Assembly (NCBI GenBank): GCA_030690895.1
Contig: JAUYFQ010000013.1
Span: forward strand, 1 to 64,000
DNA: 64,000 bases
Source: Sulfuricellaceae bacterium
GTDB lineage: Bacteria > Pseudomonadota > Gammaproteobacteria > Burkholderiales > Sulfuricellaceae
Reading direction: 5' to 3'
Shown: piece by piece, positions 1-7,049 of the stretch
Position numbering within the stretch: the first letter of the stretch is position 1
Layout: the number at the start of each line of letters is the position of its first letter
Program-made: the position numbers and the translations under genes
The notes under the pieces: generated by a model
The model's input: only the letters and a program-made list of their open reading frames with translations
Database searches by the model: none
What the model was told of the DNA's origin: nothing

Positions 1-49
1 CTTGCAAAACATTCTTTGCCAGATCGATCCCAATTGTCGTAATCTTCAT
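1..49 (-). CDS. IS110-family transposase, N-terminal fragment cut by the window edge
   Basis: Reading leftward from an ATG at 49-47, the frame gives MKITTIGIDLAKNVLQ and runs off the window. This is the characteristic start of IS110-family DEDD transposases, in which the Asp of GIDLAK is the first acidic residue of the RuvC-like active site. A GAGAGG run about 9 bases upstream (minus strand) can serve as ribosome binding site. Only 16 codons are visible, so it cannot be said whether the gene is intact. IS110 enzymes recombine DNA with a guide (bridge) RNA made from the element's non-coding end, which makes the adjacent bases worth noting. The family call rests on the motif alone. Confidence 0.75.
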   Translation of the reverse strand, partial: MKITTIGIDLAKNVLQ

Positions 50-157
50 TTCGGTCGCCTCTCTTCGTCAGTGGAAATATCTCATCTCCACTTTGGCACC
101 TGGATGCCGTTAGGGGAAGGGGCGACCATCCCATTAGTCAACATGGATCGCAAGGGT
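50..157 (-). ncRNA. Possible left end / bridge-RNA region of the IS110 element
   Basis: This is the untranslated stretch just upstream of the IS110 transposase start. It can fold: AGTGGA and TCCACT, about 11 bases apart near 70-92, form a stem. In the IS110 group the non-coding left end encodes the bridge RNA. The region's position and structure fit, but no guide loops could be assigned, because neither the target nor the right end is visible. The outer boundary of the element is unknown and may lie beyond the REP-like pair at 159-206. Confidence 0.3.
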
Positions 158-158
158 A

Positions 159-206
159 TGTGGGTCGGCCTTCAGGCCGTCATGTCGGCCAGTAGGCCGA
201 CCCACA
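159..206. repeat. Inverted pair of REP-like units (REPIN/BIME-like)
   Basis: TGTGGGTCGGCCT at 159-171 is repeated perfectly inverted at 194-206. Each half is itself a REP-like unit, with a GTGG head followed by an imperfect palindrome (GGCCT-TC-AGGCC in the left unit, GGCCT-AC-TGGCC in the right). Two REPs in opposite orientation form a long hairpin. It lies 110-157 bases upstream of the IS110 transposase start. It may be the element's insertion target, since several IS110 elements insert at REPs, or it may be part of the element's structured left end. Confidence 0.7.
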
Positions 207-282
207 CAGTTTCGAGTTTCAACGTCACTGACTACTAGCACCAAATGAGTGAGCCACTTCAAGCGCCAAACCCCATGGCTTT

Positions 283-309
283 CCCCGTGATCCCCGTGTG
301 CCCCGTGGT
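283..309. repeat. Three tandem 9-bp repeats
   Basis: CCCCGTG recurs at 283, 292 and 301 with a period of 9 and variable last two bases. It lies in non-coding sequence between the REP pair and the ccoP terminator. No function is evident. Confidence 0.6.
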
Positions 310-330
310 TCAAATACGGTTTTCAGGATC

Positions 331-354
331 AAAGAGCCCGCTCGTGGCGGGCTC
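331..354 (-). terminator. Rho-independent terminator after ccoP
   Basis: Inverted repeat GAGCCCGC (334-341) and GCGGGCTC (347-354) with a 5-base loop. Read on the minus strand it is followed by TTTG. It begins 27 bases after the ccoP stop codon and would end the ccoNOQP transcript. The U-tract is short, so efficiency is uncertain. Confidence 0.7.
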
Positions 355-380
355 AGGAATACTACAGCAAGAAGAGGGGA

Positions 381-1295
381 TTACTTACCGCCGCCCAGTC
401 CATGCACATAGACGGTCAGCAATTTGATCTGATCCGGCTTGAGGCGAGATTCCCACGCGGGCATCACGCCACGGCTCACGCCATTGGCGATGATCGTGCG
501 AATGGAATCGATCTTGGCTTCGGCTGTACCCGGCGAGCCAACGTCTGCCCACAACCAGATTTTGTCGGTCAGGTTGGCAGAACCCACGTCCTGGCGGCCC
601 TTGCCGTCACCGCCGTGACAATAATAACAAGCCGCCGCTTCGCCATGGAACAGCGCATCGCCCGCCTTGATTTTGGCTGCATCGGCTTTCTCGCCAGCCA
701 GGCTGGCTACGTAATGCGCCAGATTATCCAGTTGATCGGCCTTCAGCACTTCCTTGAAAGAAGGCATGTAGCCGTTGCGACCCTGTGCCAGCGTTTGCTG
801 GATTTTCTCGTGCGAACCGCCATACAGCCAGTCATCATCCGTCAGATTGGGGAAGAAGCCGATCACGCCCTGACCGCCGGTCTGGTGACAAGGCGCGCAG
901 TTATCAGCGAATAGGGCTTTGCCTGCCGAGTTGACGAAGTTAGTCAATTCGGGATCCTTGGCGATCTGCGCGAAAGGCATGGCAGCGATTTTGTCGTAAT
1001 AAGGCTTTTGCATCTTTTCAGCCTCATTCATGTCTTTCATCAGCTGCGCGCGGGTGTTCCAGTGCCAGGATTTCTCCTGCCCCTTGTCGTTCACATAGCT
1101 TACGGTCTTGAAACCGGTGGTAAAAGACTTACCGACCGGCCAGGCGGGATAAATCGTCCAGTAGATCAGCGCCATCACGACAGAGGCGTAAAACCCCCAA
1201 ATCCACCAGGCAGGCAGCGGGTTATTGAGTTCCTGTAGGGTCTCATCCCAGACGTGACCCGTGGTCTGAACAGTATTGGGTTTTTGTTGGCTCAT
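381..1295 (-). CDS. ccoP: cbb3-type cytochrome c oxidase, diheme subunit III (CcoP)
   Basis: 304-residue membrane-anchored diheme cytochrome c that passes electrons from periplasmic donors to the cbb3 oxidase core. The N-terminal segment HVWDETLQELNNPLPAWW is typical of CcoP and leads into one transmembrane helix at about residues 31-50. Two cytochrome c domains follow, with CAPCH at 133-137 and CYYCH at 223-227. Probable methionine axial ligands sit in GYMPSF (177) and GVMPAW (278). The ATG overlaps the ccoQ stop as TAATG, which indicates translational coupling. It is the last gene of ccoN-O-Q-P and a hairpin terminator follows. No ccoG, H, I or S assembly genes lie downstream before the IS110 fragment. 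Confidence 0.96.
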   Translation of the reverse strand: MSQQKPNTVQTTGHVWDETLQELNNPLPAWWIWGFYASVVMALIYWTIYPAWPVGKSFTTGFKTVSYVNDKGQEKSWHWNTRAQLMKDMNEAEKMQKPYYDKIAAMPFAQIAKDPELTNFVNSAGKALFADNCAPCHQTGGQGVIGFFPNLTDDDWLYGGSHEKIQQTLAQGRNGYMPSFKEVLKADQLDNLAHYVASLAGEKADAAKIKAGDALFHGEAAACYYCHGGDGKGRQDVGSANLTDKIWLWADVGSPGTAEAKIDSIRTIIANGVSRGVMPAWESRLKPDQIKLLTVYVHGLGGGK

Positions 1296-1480
1296 TATTT
1301 AATATCCTTTGTATCTCTATCCTCGTCGAGGAATGGAATGTCCTTGTGGGATTCCAGGCGTTCGCCACGCTTCCGATTGCCATACACATACAGCACGATC
1401 AGGCAGAAGGTGACGAAAAATATCAACAAAGCCAGGGGCTTGGTATTTTCGCTGCGTGAAAACCAGTTCAGCCAGTCCAT
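1295..1480 (-). CDS. ccoQ: cbb3-type oxidase small subunit IV (CcoQ/FixQ)
   Basis: 61-residue single-span membrane protein; the hydrophobic helix covers about residues 15-34 and is followed by a charged cytoplasmic tail rich in Arg, Lys, Asp and Glu. CcoQ is a non-catalytic subunit that helps keep CcoP associated with the core. Size, topology and its place between ccoO and ccoP identify it. It starts 8 bases after the ccoO stop and its own stop overlaps the ccoP start. Sequence conservation in this family is low, so the name rests partly on position. Confidence 0.9.
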   Translation of the reverse strand: MDWLNWFSRSENTKPLALLIFFVTFCLIVLYVYGNRKRGERLESHKDIPFLDEDRDTKDIK

Positions 1481-1488
1481 CTCGCGTC

Positions 1489-2226
1489 TTAACGGAATTT
1501 CACAAATTCGTCATTATCATACTTGCTGAAATCCACCATGGTTCCCAGAACCTGCAAGTACGCCACAATGGCATCCATCTCGCTGACATTGCTGCGGTCG
1601 CCATCAAAGTTGCCGGCTTGCGCCTGAGCGATCAGGTTTTTTTGCGCATCGGGAATGTGTAAGGTCTTGGCCACATCAGCGCCGAACTCCTTGACGTTGC
1701 GCTCATATTCGCCCTGAGTCAGCGAATAAGGCACGCCGACCTGACGCTGCGCCTTGAGGCGGTTGGCAATATCCGAATAACCCAGCGCGGTGGTCAGCAG
1801 CCATGGGTAACGCGGCATCACGGAAGCGGGAACCATGGATTTGGGGTCTGCCAGGTGCTGAACATGCCATTCGTTAGAGAACTTCTTGCCGACACGCGCC
1901 AGATCTGGCCCGGTGCGCTTGGAACCCCACTGGAAGGGGTGGTCATATTTGGATTCGGCCGCCAGCGAGTAATGCCCGTAACGCAGGGCTTCATCTCGGA
2001 ACGGACGGATCATCTGGGAGTGGCACAAATAGCATCCCTCGCGCACGAACAGGTCGCGGCCACGCGATTCAAGCGGGGTATAGGGGCGCACGCCGTCCAC
2101 TTTTTCGATGGTGTCCTTGATGAAAAACAGGGGGGCAATTTCCACCAGACCACCGATACTGATGGCCAGCATGGTGGCAATCAGCATCAAGCCGATATTT
2201 TTTTCTATCCATTCATGTTTGAACAT
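1489..2226 (-). CDS. ccoO: cbb3-type cytochrome c oxidase, monoheme subunit II (CcoO)
   Basis: 245-residue membrane-anchored monoheme cytochrome c of the cbb3 oxidase. An N-terminal anchor helix lies at about residues 10-32 ([20 protein letters not shown]). The heme site CYLCH at 65-69 is followed by SQMIRPF, the CcoO signature with a methionine ligand candidate at 72. Length and motif are typical of the family. It is separated from ccoN by 153 bases that hold a palindromic repeat, an unusually wide gap for this operon, and from ccoQ by 8 bases. Confidence 0.96.
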   Translation of the reverse strand: MFKHEWIEKNIGLMLIATMLAISIGGLVEIAPLFFIKDTIEKVDGVRPYTPLESRGRDLFVREGCYLCHSQMIRPFRDEALRYGHYSLAAESKYDHPFQWGSKRTGPDLARVGKKFSNEWHVQHLADPKSMVPASVMPRYPWLLTTALGYSDIANRLKAQRQVGVPYSLTQGEYERNVKEFGADVAKTLHIPDAQKNLIAQAQAGNFDGDRSNVSEMDAIVAYLQVLGTMVDFSKYDNDEFVKFR

Positions 2227-2280
2227 ATTCTTTTCTCGATTAAATAGTCGCGAAGCGCCTCTGCGTCCCTCAGATCAAAA

Positions 2281-2338
2281 CCATCGCCCTTCACGTTCGC
2301 CCCCTCTCCCGCTTGCGGGGGAGGGTTGGGGAGGGGGC
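2281..2338 (-). repeat. GC-rich palindromic repeat between ccoN and ccoO, related to inserts in the MmeI-like gene
   Basis: Read on the minus strand, it starts with GCCCCCTCCCCAACCCTC, has an inner palindrome CCCGCaaGCGGG, and ends GGGGGCGAACGTGAAGGGCG. The same start and the same GGGGGC(A)AACGTGAAA end occur in frame at 19563-19634, and a shortened version at 20931-20979. The copy sits in the ccoN-ccoO gap and may form a stem in the mRNA between the two genes. Confidence 0.8.
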
Positions 2339-2379
2339 TTCTGGGAGAGCGTTAGGAGAGAGGGCCTCTCTTTATTTTC

Positions 2380-3828
2380 TTATGCCGCAGCCTTGGCCGG
2401 ATTCACGCCCAGACCAACCGGCTGACTCCCAGCCTGACGGATCGTCATGAAGGCATTGAACACCATCAGCAACATGCCGGTCAGGAAGAGCATCCCGCCA
2501 ATGGCTCGCATCGCATAGTAGGGATGCATGGCGGCGACGGACTCGGCAAAGGAGTATTGCAAGTTGCCGAAGTCATCGAAAGCACGCCACATCAAACCTT
2601 GCATGACGCCGGAAATCCACATTGCAGTGATATACAGCAGCGTACCGATAGTTGCCAGCCAGAAGTGCAGGCCGATCAGCTTCTCGCTGTACATTTTGGT
2701 GTCCCACAATCTAGGAATCATGTGGTACAGCGAGGCGACGGAGATCATCGCCACCCAGCCCAGCGCGCCGGAATGAACGTGACCGACCGTCCAGTCGGTG
2801 TAATGCGAAAGCGCGTTGACATCCTTCAGGGACATCATCGGACCCTCAAAGGTGGACATGCCGTAGAACGACAGCGCCACGATCATGAAACGCATGATTG
2901 GGTCAGTACGCAGTTTGTCCCACGCGCCCGACAGTGTCATGATGCCGTTGATCATCCCGCCCCAGGAAGGCAGCAGCAGCATGATGGAGAAGGTGGCCGC
3001 CAAAGTCGATGTCCAGTCCGGCAATGCCGTCCAGTGCAGATGGTGCGCGCCCACCCACATGTACAGGAAGGACAGCGCCCAGAAGTGGACGATGGACAGG
3101 CGGTAGGAATAAACCGGACGCCCCGCCTGCTTGGGCACGAAGTAGTACATCATTCCCAGAAAAGCGGCAGTCAGGAAGAAGCCCACCGCGTTGTGACCGT
3201 ACCACCACTGCGTCATCGCGTCCTGCGTGCCGGCAAACAGGCTGTAGGATTTCAGGCTGAACAGATCGACCGGCACGGCCAGATTATTGAAGGTGTGCAG
3301 TAGCGCAGTGGCCAGAATGAACGACAGGTAGAACCAGTTCGCGACATAGATGTGCGGCTGCTTGCGCTTCATGATAGTGGCGACATACACGATCAGGTAA
3401 GTGACCCAGACCACTTCGATCAGCAAGTCGATCGGCCATTCCATTTCGGCATATTCACGGCCTTGCGAGTAGCCCATGACATAACTCAAGGCCGCCAGCA
3501 CAATCACCGCCTGCCAGCCCCAGAAGGTGAAACTGGCCATGCCGTCACCAAACAGGCGGGTCTGGCAGGTGCGTTGCACGACATAATAGGAAGTCGCGAA
3601 CAGCGCGCTGCCGCCAAAGCCGAAAATCACCGCGCCGGTATGGACTGGGCGCAGGCGGCCAAACGAGATATAAGGGGAATCAAAGTTCAGGAAAGGCCAG
3701 GCCAGTTCGGAGGCGATATACACCCCAACAAACATGCCAACCGCGCCCCAGACCAGGGCCATGACTGTAAATTTCCGAACAATATCGTAGTTATATTGCT
3801 CGTCTACCGCGACGCCAACAGCCGCCAT
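2380..3828 (-). CDS. ccoN: cbb3-type cytochrome c oxidase catalytic subunit I (CcoN)
   Basis: 482-residue polytopic heme-copper oxidase core that reduces O2 at a heme b3-CuB centre with high affinity. Visible landmarks are [13 protein letters not shown] with a heme-b histidine, [13 protein letters not shown] with a CuB histidine, [13 protein letters not shown] with further metal histidines, and [17 protein letters not shown] with the heme ligand histidines. It starts at an ATG preceded by AAGGAG. It is first in ccoN-O-Q-P and lies 162 bases downstream of an Rrf2-type regulator on the same strand. That gap contains a perfect 17-bp palindrome. No clear FNR-type box was found, so regulation may run through the Rrf2 protein. 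Confidence 0.97.
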   Translation of the reverse strand: MAAVGVAVDEQYNYDIVRKFTVMALVWGAVGMFVGVYIASELAWPFLNFDSPYISFGRLRPVHTGAVIFGFGGSALFATSYYVVQRTCQTRLFGDGMASFTFWGWQAVIVLAALSYVMGYSQGREYAEMEWPIDLLIEVVWVTYLIVYVATIMKRKQPHIYVANWFYLSFILATALLHTFNNLAVPVDLFSLKSYSLFAGTQDAMTQWWYGHNAVGFFLTAAFLGMMYYFVPKQAGRPVYSYRLSIVHFWALSFLYMWVGAHHLHWTALPDWTSTLAATFSIMLLLPSWGGMINGIMTLSGAWDKLRTDPIMRFMIVALSFYGMSTFEGPMMSLKDVNALSHYTDWTVGHVHSGALGWVAMISVASLYHMIPRLWDTKMYSEKLIGLHFWLATIGTLLYITAMWISGVMQGLMWRAFDDFGNLQYSFAESVAAMHPYYAMRAIGGMLFLTGMLLMVFNAFMTIRQAGSQPVGLGVNPAKAAA

Positions 3829-3955
3829 AAACTTCTCCTTGAACGATTTTTCTGATGCGATTCAAACCAGCCGGACGACTGCCGACCTGCGACATAAGGC
3901 CGCAAAGGCCGCGATTATCGCTTGAAACCGTCAAAAAATCACGGAGAAATTGAAC

Positions 3956-3972
3956 TTCTTAATTATTAAGAA
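3956..3972. promoter_or_regulatory. Perfect 17-bp AT-rich palindrome, candidate operator upstream of ccoN
   Basis: TTCTTAATTATTAAGAA is perfectly symmetric around one central T. It lies between the rrf2-type gene and ccoN, 128 bases upstream of the ccoN start. Rrf2-family proteins bind AT-rich dyads as dimers, so this is a plausible site for the neighbouring regulator. It lacks the GC stem of a terminator. Its function is inferred. Confidence 0.45.
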
Positions 3973-3990
3973 CAGGCAAGTAGCAGCAGA

Positions 3991-4440
3991 TTAGAGGATC
4001 GCGTGAGGCAGGTCAGTGATGCGGTACTTTCCGCTTTGCACGGAAAGCGCGAGTTTTTCTAGCGTTTGCTCCTTCAGCAAGGAAACCACTTTTTCCTTGA
4101 TAGGTTTCCAGCGGGTATGCATTGGACATGCAGTCTCATCACTGCACACCTTCAAGCCAAGCACACAATCATCGGTAAAACCTGCGCCTTCGGTCAGCAA
4201 CAGCACTTGCATGATGTCGGTCTTTTCCGCGCCATCCCGCAAACAGAAGCCGCCAAGGCGGCCACGAAAGGAATTCAGCAGATTGCCCTTGCACAAATTT
4301 TGCATGATCTTGGCCAGATAAGCCGTTGGAACGCCCAAATGCTCAGCGACCTCACGATTAAGAATAGGTTCGCCGCGAGGACGCGTCGCGATGTAAATCA
4401 AGGCTTGAATGGCATACTGGCTGGTGCGTGACAGGATCAT
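3991..4440 (-). CDS. Rrf2-family transcriptional regulator with three-cysteine cluster motif
   Basis: 149-residue winged-helix regulator. The ATG at 4440 gives MILSRTSQYAIQALIYIAT, the usual Rrf2 beginning; the open frame extends further upstream but without family similarity. The helix-turn-helix covers about residues 27-47 and the GGFCLRD wing follows at 63-69. Cys92, Cys99 and Cys105 form a C-X6-C-X5-C arrangement, close to the C-X5-C-X5-C that holds the Fe-S cluster in IscR, so it probably binds a cluster and senses iron, O2, NO or redox state. It lies upstream of ccoNOQP on the same strand and is divergent from the tandem DsrC gene. The specific subfamily (NsrR, IscR, RsrR or other) cannot be settled here. 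Confidence 0.88.
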   Translation of the reverse strand: MILSRTSQYAIQALIYIATRPRGEPILNREVAEHLGVPTAYLAKIMQNLCKGNLLNSFRGRLGGFCLRDGAEKTDIMQVLLLTEGAGFTDDCVLGLKVCSDETACPMHTRWKPIKEKVVSLLKEQTLEKLALSVQSGKYRITDLPHAIL

Positions 4441-4506
4441 GACCGGCATTATTGAAGTAAATGGAAATTTTGTAAAGGATGAAACGATCCTGAATTCGAT
4501 AATTGC

Positions 4507-4550
4507 GCCATATGGGATGTGCGGCAAAATGTCGGCCATCCCAATATGGC
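4507..4550. promoter_or_regulatory. Inverted repeat in the divergent rrf2 / dsrC-like intergenic region
   Basis: GCCATATGGGATG (4507-4519) and CATCCCAATATGGC (4537-4550) form a 13-bp stem with a single bulged base and a 17-base loop. It lies 67 bases upstream of the rrf2 start and 98 bases upstream of the dsrC-like start, where an operator or leader structure would act on either gene. No U-run follows, so it is not an obvious terminator. Confidence 0.45.
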
Positions 4551-4647
4551 TGGCCAAACTCGTAAACAGCGACTAATTTCATGCGATGATTGCACAGAAT
4601 TTTGTTACGCTTCACCTACTCAATACCGATATCAAGGAGATCAAGAA

Positions 4648-5379
4648 ATGGGCAGCTATGAACTGACCTCGGACGGCCGTCTGAAAAATCTGGAAGACTG
4701 GAGCGAAGATGCTGCGCGCTGGCTTGCGCAGCAGGACGGGCTCACCCTGACCGATGAACATTGGGAGATCATTCGCCTGATCCGTATCCACTACCAGACG
4801 TATAACATCCCCCCTGTACGCAAATTGCTCAAAAAAGAAATCAGCAAGCAGCTTGGTGCAGACAAGGCAGAAGATGCACGGCTGGACAGCCTTTTCCCAA
4901 AAGGGCTGCTGGTCCAGGGAAGTCGCCTGGCTGGCGTTCCGATTCCCATGCTGGACGCCGAGATTGAAGCCATTCATTCGACCCCGGTCAAACAGGCAAC
5001 GCCCCAGGCCAACGCTGCTCCACTGGCCACGTTCAAGGCTGAGCCCATCCAGTTTCAGGGAAAAATGATCGCGGTTCACGAAAAAGGCAATCTGGTCGAT
5101 CTTAGCGAATGGAGCGAGGATCTTGCGCGTGCCATGGCGCAAAAAGAGGGTGTCACGCTGACACCGGAACACTGGGAAGTGATTAACTACATGCGCAAGT
5201 TCTATTTCAAATATGGCATTACACCGATGGTACGTCTGCTGATGAAAAACATGTGTGATGATCTGTCGGAAACCAAGGCGAGCAGCGAATATCTGTATAA
5301 ACTGTTCCCCGGCGGCCCCTCACGCCAAGGCTCAAGAATTGCCGGGCTGCCAGCGCCACAGGGCTGTATTGACGAGTAA
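4648..5379 (+). CDS. Tandem (two-domain) DsrC/TusE-family sulfur-carrier-like protein
   Basis: 243 residues, about twice the length of DsrC/TusE. The start at 4648 has AAGGAG 7 bases upstream. Two copies of the family fold are visible: residues 10-105, with LEDWSEDAARWLAQQDG and LTDEHWEIIRLIR, and residues 140-243, with LSEWSEDLARAMAQKEG and LTPEHWEVINYMRK. Both end in the family's RQGSR/VQGSR-(I/L)AG-(L/V)P arm. Only the second domain keeps the C-terminal sulfur-carrying cysteine (Cys240 in PAPQGC). The first reads PIPMLDAE there and has no cysteine. The second DsrC cysteine, about ten residues upstream, is also absent, so the active half resembles TusE more than DsrC. No dsr, tusBCD or hdr genes lie nearby. 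The linker (106-139) is Ala/Pro/Gln-rich. The partner protein is unknown. Confidence 0.88.
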   Translation: MGSYELTSDGRLKNLEDWSEDAARWLAQQDGLTLTDEHWEIIRLIRIHYQTYNIPPVRKLLKKEISKQLGADKAEDARLDSLFPKGLLVQGSRLAGVPIPMLDAEIEAIHSTPVKQATPQANAAPLATFKAEPIQFQGKMIAVHEKGNLVDLSEWSEDLARAMAQKEGVTLTPEHWEVINYMRKFYFKYGITPMVRLLMKNMCDDLSETKASSEYLYKLFPGGPSRQGSRIAGLPAPQGCIDE

Positions 5380-5384
5380 ATTTT

Positions 5385-5436
5385 GGTGATGGGTGATGAG
5401 AAATGAGTGATGAAAACCTCCCACTCACCCATCGCC
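5385..5436. terminator. Repeat-containing hairpin between convergent dsrC-like and gshA genes
   Basis: GGTGATGGGTGA (5385-5396) pairs with TCACCCATCGCC (5425-5436) apart from one G-T wobble. The left side is made of TGATGGG/TGATGAG-type heptamers. It lies between two genes that converge and could stop transcription from both sides, but it has a long loop and no U-tract. Confidence 0.4.
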
Positions 5437-5438
5437 TA

Positions 5439-6713
5439 TTACTGTGGCATCGTGTTTTCCAGCTCGATCGCAGCCGCCAGCAAGGCCAGTCTGGCCACCA
5501 CGCCATAGGAATAGAAGCGGTTAGGCGGGGTGTCCGGCCCGGCAGCTCGGTCTGGCAGGGAACATGAGGTATCGAAGGCCAGCGGAACAAAATGCATGCC
5601 GGGTGCATTGAGGTTTTCGTCCTGGCCACGTCCGGTGTGAACGCGGTAAAAACCACCCACCACGTAGTGATCCATCATGTATACCACCGGTTCGGCCACC
5701 GCTTCATTGATGCTCTCGAAGGTGTAAACGCCTTCCTGAATGATGACTTCGCTGACCTGCTGACCTTCCTTGATGACTGACATCTTGTTGCGCTGCTTGC
5801 GATTGAGACCCTTGACCTGGGCAGCATCCTTGACCGTCATGATCCCCATGCCATAGGTGCCCGCGTCAGCCTTGATGATCACGAATGGATCATTCTTCAC
5901 GCCATATTCACGGTATTTTTCGCGAATATCTTCAAGCAAGCCCTCAACTTTTACCGCCAGACACTCCTCGCCGCCGCCTTCCTTGAAATTGATCTCGCGA
6001 CAGTCGTCGAAGTAGGGGGTGATCAGCCACGGATCCATATCGATGATTTTGGAGAATTCCTTGGCCACCTGATCATAAGCGCTGAAGTGATGGGTCTTGC
6101 GACGGGCGTGCCAACCGGCATGTAAAGGCGGGATGACCGGCTGTTTCAGACCCATGAGAATTTCCGGGATGCCCGCAGAAAGGTCATTGTTGAGCACGAT
6201 GGCGCACGGGTCGAAGCCATCCAGCTTGAGCATGTCCCCTTCGCGCCGGATCGGCTCCAGAGTCAGGTGCTGACCATCCGGCAAGTCCAGCCGGGTGGGC
6301 TCGGTAATCTCCGGCAGCAAGCTGCCAATACGCACGTGCAGTCCGGCATGGCGAAGAATGGCCGCAAGCCGCGCCACATTCTGCAGATAGAAGAGGTTAC
6401 GGGTGTGATTTTCAGGAATCAGCAAGAAGCGCAGCGCGTCGGGACAGATTTTTTCCACTGCCGACATGGCTGCCTGCACGCACAATGGAGTGAACTCAGG
6501 ATTCAGGTTATTGAAGCCGCCGGGGAACAGGTTGGTATCCACCGGCGCCAGCTTGAATCCGGCATTGCGCAAGTCCACCGAAGCGTAAAACGGCGTGTCG
6601 TGTTCCTGCCACTGGGAACGGAACCATTGTTCGATACGCGGCATGGCATCGAGAATGTGCTGCTCCAGGGAAAGCAGCGGCCCGGTGAGTGCGGTAGTGA
6701 GATGTGGAACCAT
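5439..6713 (-). CDS. gshA: Glutamate-cysteine ligase, PF08886 type (GshA)
   Basis: 424-residue enzyme for the first, ATP-dependent step of glutathione synthesis: gamma-glutamylcysteine from glutamate and cysteine. It matches the proteobacterial GshA family found in Neisseria and Nitrosomonas rather than the E. coli enzyme. Characteristic segments are NTNLFPGGFNNLNPEF-like text near residue 60, a glycine-rich nucleotide-binding stretch IKADAGTYGMGIMTVKDA around 300, and the C-terminal FYRVHTGRGQDENLN. It stands alone, converging on the tandem DsrC gene. Its promoter would lie next to or within the large palindrome at 6732-6999. Confidence 0.85.
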   Translation of the reverse strand: MVPHLTTALTGPLLSLEQHILDAMPRIEQWFRSQWQEHDTPFYASVDLRNAGFKLAPVDTNLFPGGFNNLNPEFTPLCVQAAMSAVEKICPDALRFLLIPENHTRNLFYLQNVARLAAILRHAGLHVRIGSLLPEITEPTRLDLPDGQHLTLEPIRREGDMLKLDGFDPCAIVLNNDLSAGIPEILMGLKQPVIPPLHAGWHARRKTHHFSAYDQVAKEFSKIIDMDPWLITPYFDDCREINFKEGGGEECLAVKVEGLLEDIREKYREYGVKNDPFVIIKADAGTYGMGIMTVKDAAQVKGLNRKQRNKMSVIKEGQQVSEVIIQEGVYTFESINEAVAEPVVYMMDHYVVGGFYRVHTGRGQDENLNAPGMHFVPLAFDTSCSLPDRAAGPDTPPNRFYSYGVVARLALLAAAIELENTMPQ

Positions 6714-6731
6714 ACGAAGTATCTCTGATTA

Positions 6732-6999
6732 AGGGCTCGTTAATGAATAACTTGGACATACGCTGGGGCTGTTTTGGGCGCAGACCAAGGCGCGAGACGC
6801 GCGGTTGTGTCATTCACAACAAGCGGCTCGCAACACCGGGATGCGCCCAAAACAGCCCCAGCCCGAAGGGTTGCCCCGTATTCGGGCGCCTGCGGCGTTG
6901 CAAGGCTCGCGAATGGAATAACCATTCGCCGCGCCTCGCGCCTTGCATTCATCCCGAATACGGGGCAACGTATGTCCAAGTTATTCATTAACGAGCCCT
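6732..6999. mobile_element. 268-bp nested palindromic element forming a three-way junction (MITE-like)
   Basis: The ends are a 31-bp perfect inverted repeat (6732-6762 and 6969-6999, beginning AGGGCTCGTTAATGAATAAC). Directly inside are two further perfect hairpin stems: 19 bp (6763-6781 / 6843-6861) and 17 bp (6870-6886 / 6953-6969). Each arm carries, in opposite orientation, CAAGGCGCG, a short variable hairpin, then GCAAC(A/G)CCG. Small inner hairpins are at 6804-6820 and 6909-6929. TAA follows the left flank and precedes the right flank around GGGCTC...GAGCCC, which suggests a 3-bp target duplication. There is no transposase, so this is a non-autonomous element or structured repeat. Open frames on both strands are mirror images caused by the palindrome. 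Confidence 0.85.
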
Positions 7000-7049
7000 A
7001 AGTTAAACACGGTCGAGAAGGGAGTGCAGTATTGGCCGCATTCATCCCG

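Noticed and set aside
2-238. 78-codon plus-strand frame at the window start
   Set aside because: It runs antisense through the IS110 transposase start and across the REP pair; no protein signature.
3920-3934. TTGAAACCGTCAA as an FNR/ANR site for ccoN
   Set aside because: The half-sites TTGA and TCAA are separated by 5 bases, while the FNR site needs 6 between those tetrads; it does not fit.
6740-6988. 82-codon open frames on both strands with nearly the same first and last residues
   Set aside because: The palindrome makes both strands read alike; no ribosome binding site or homology is seen, so these are not treated as genes.
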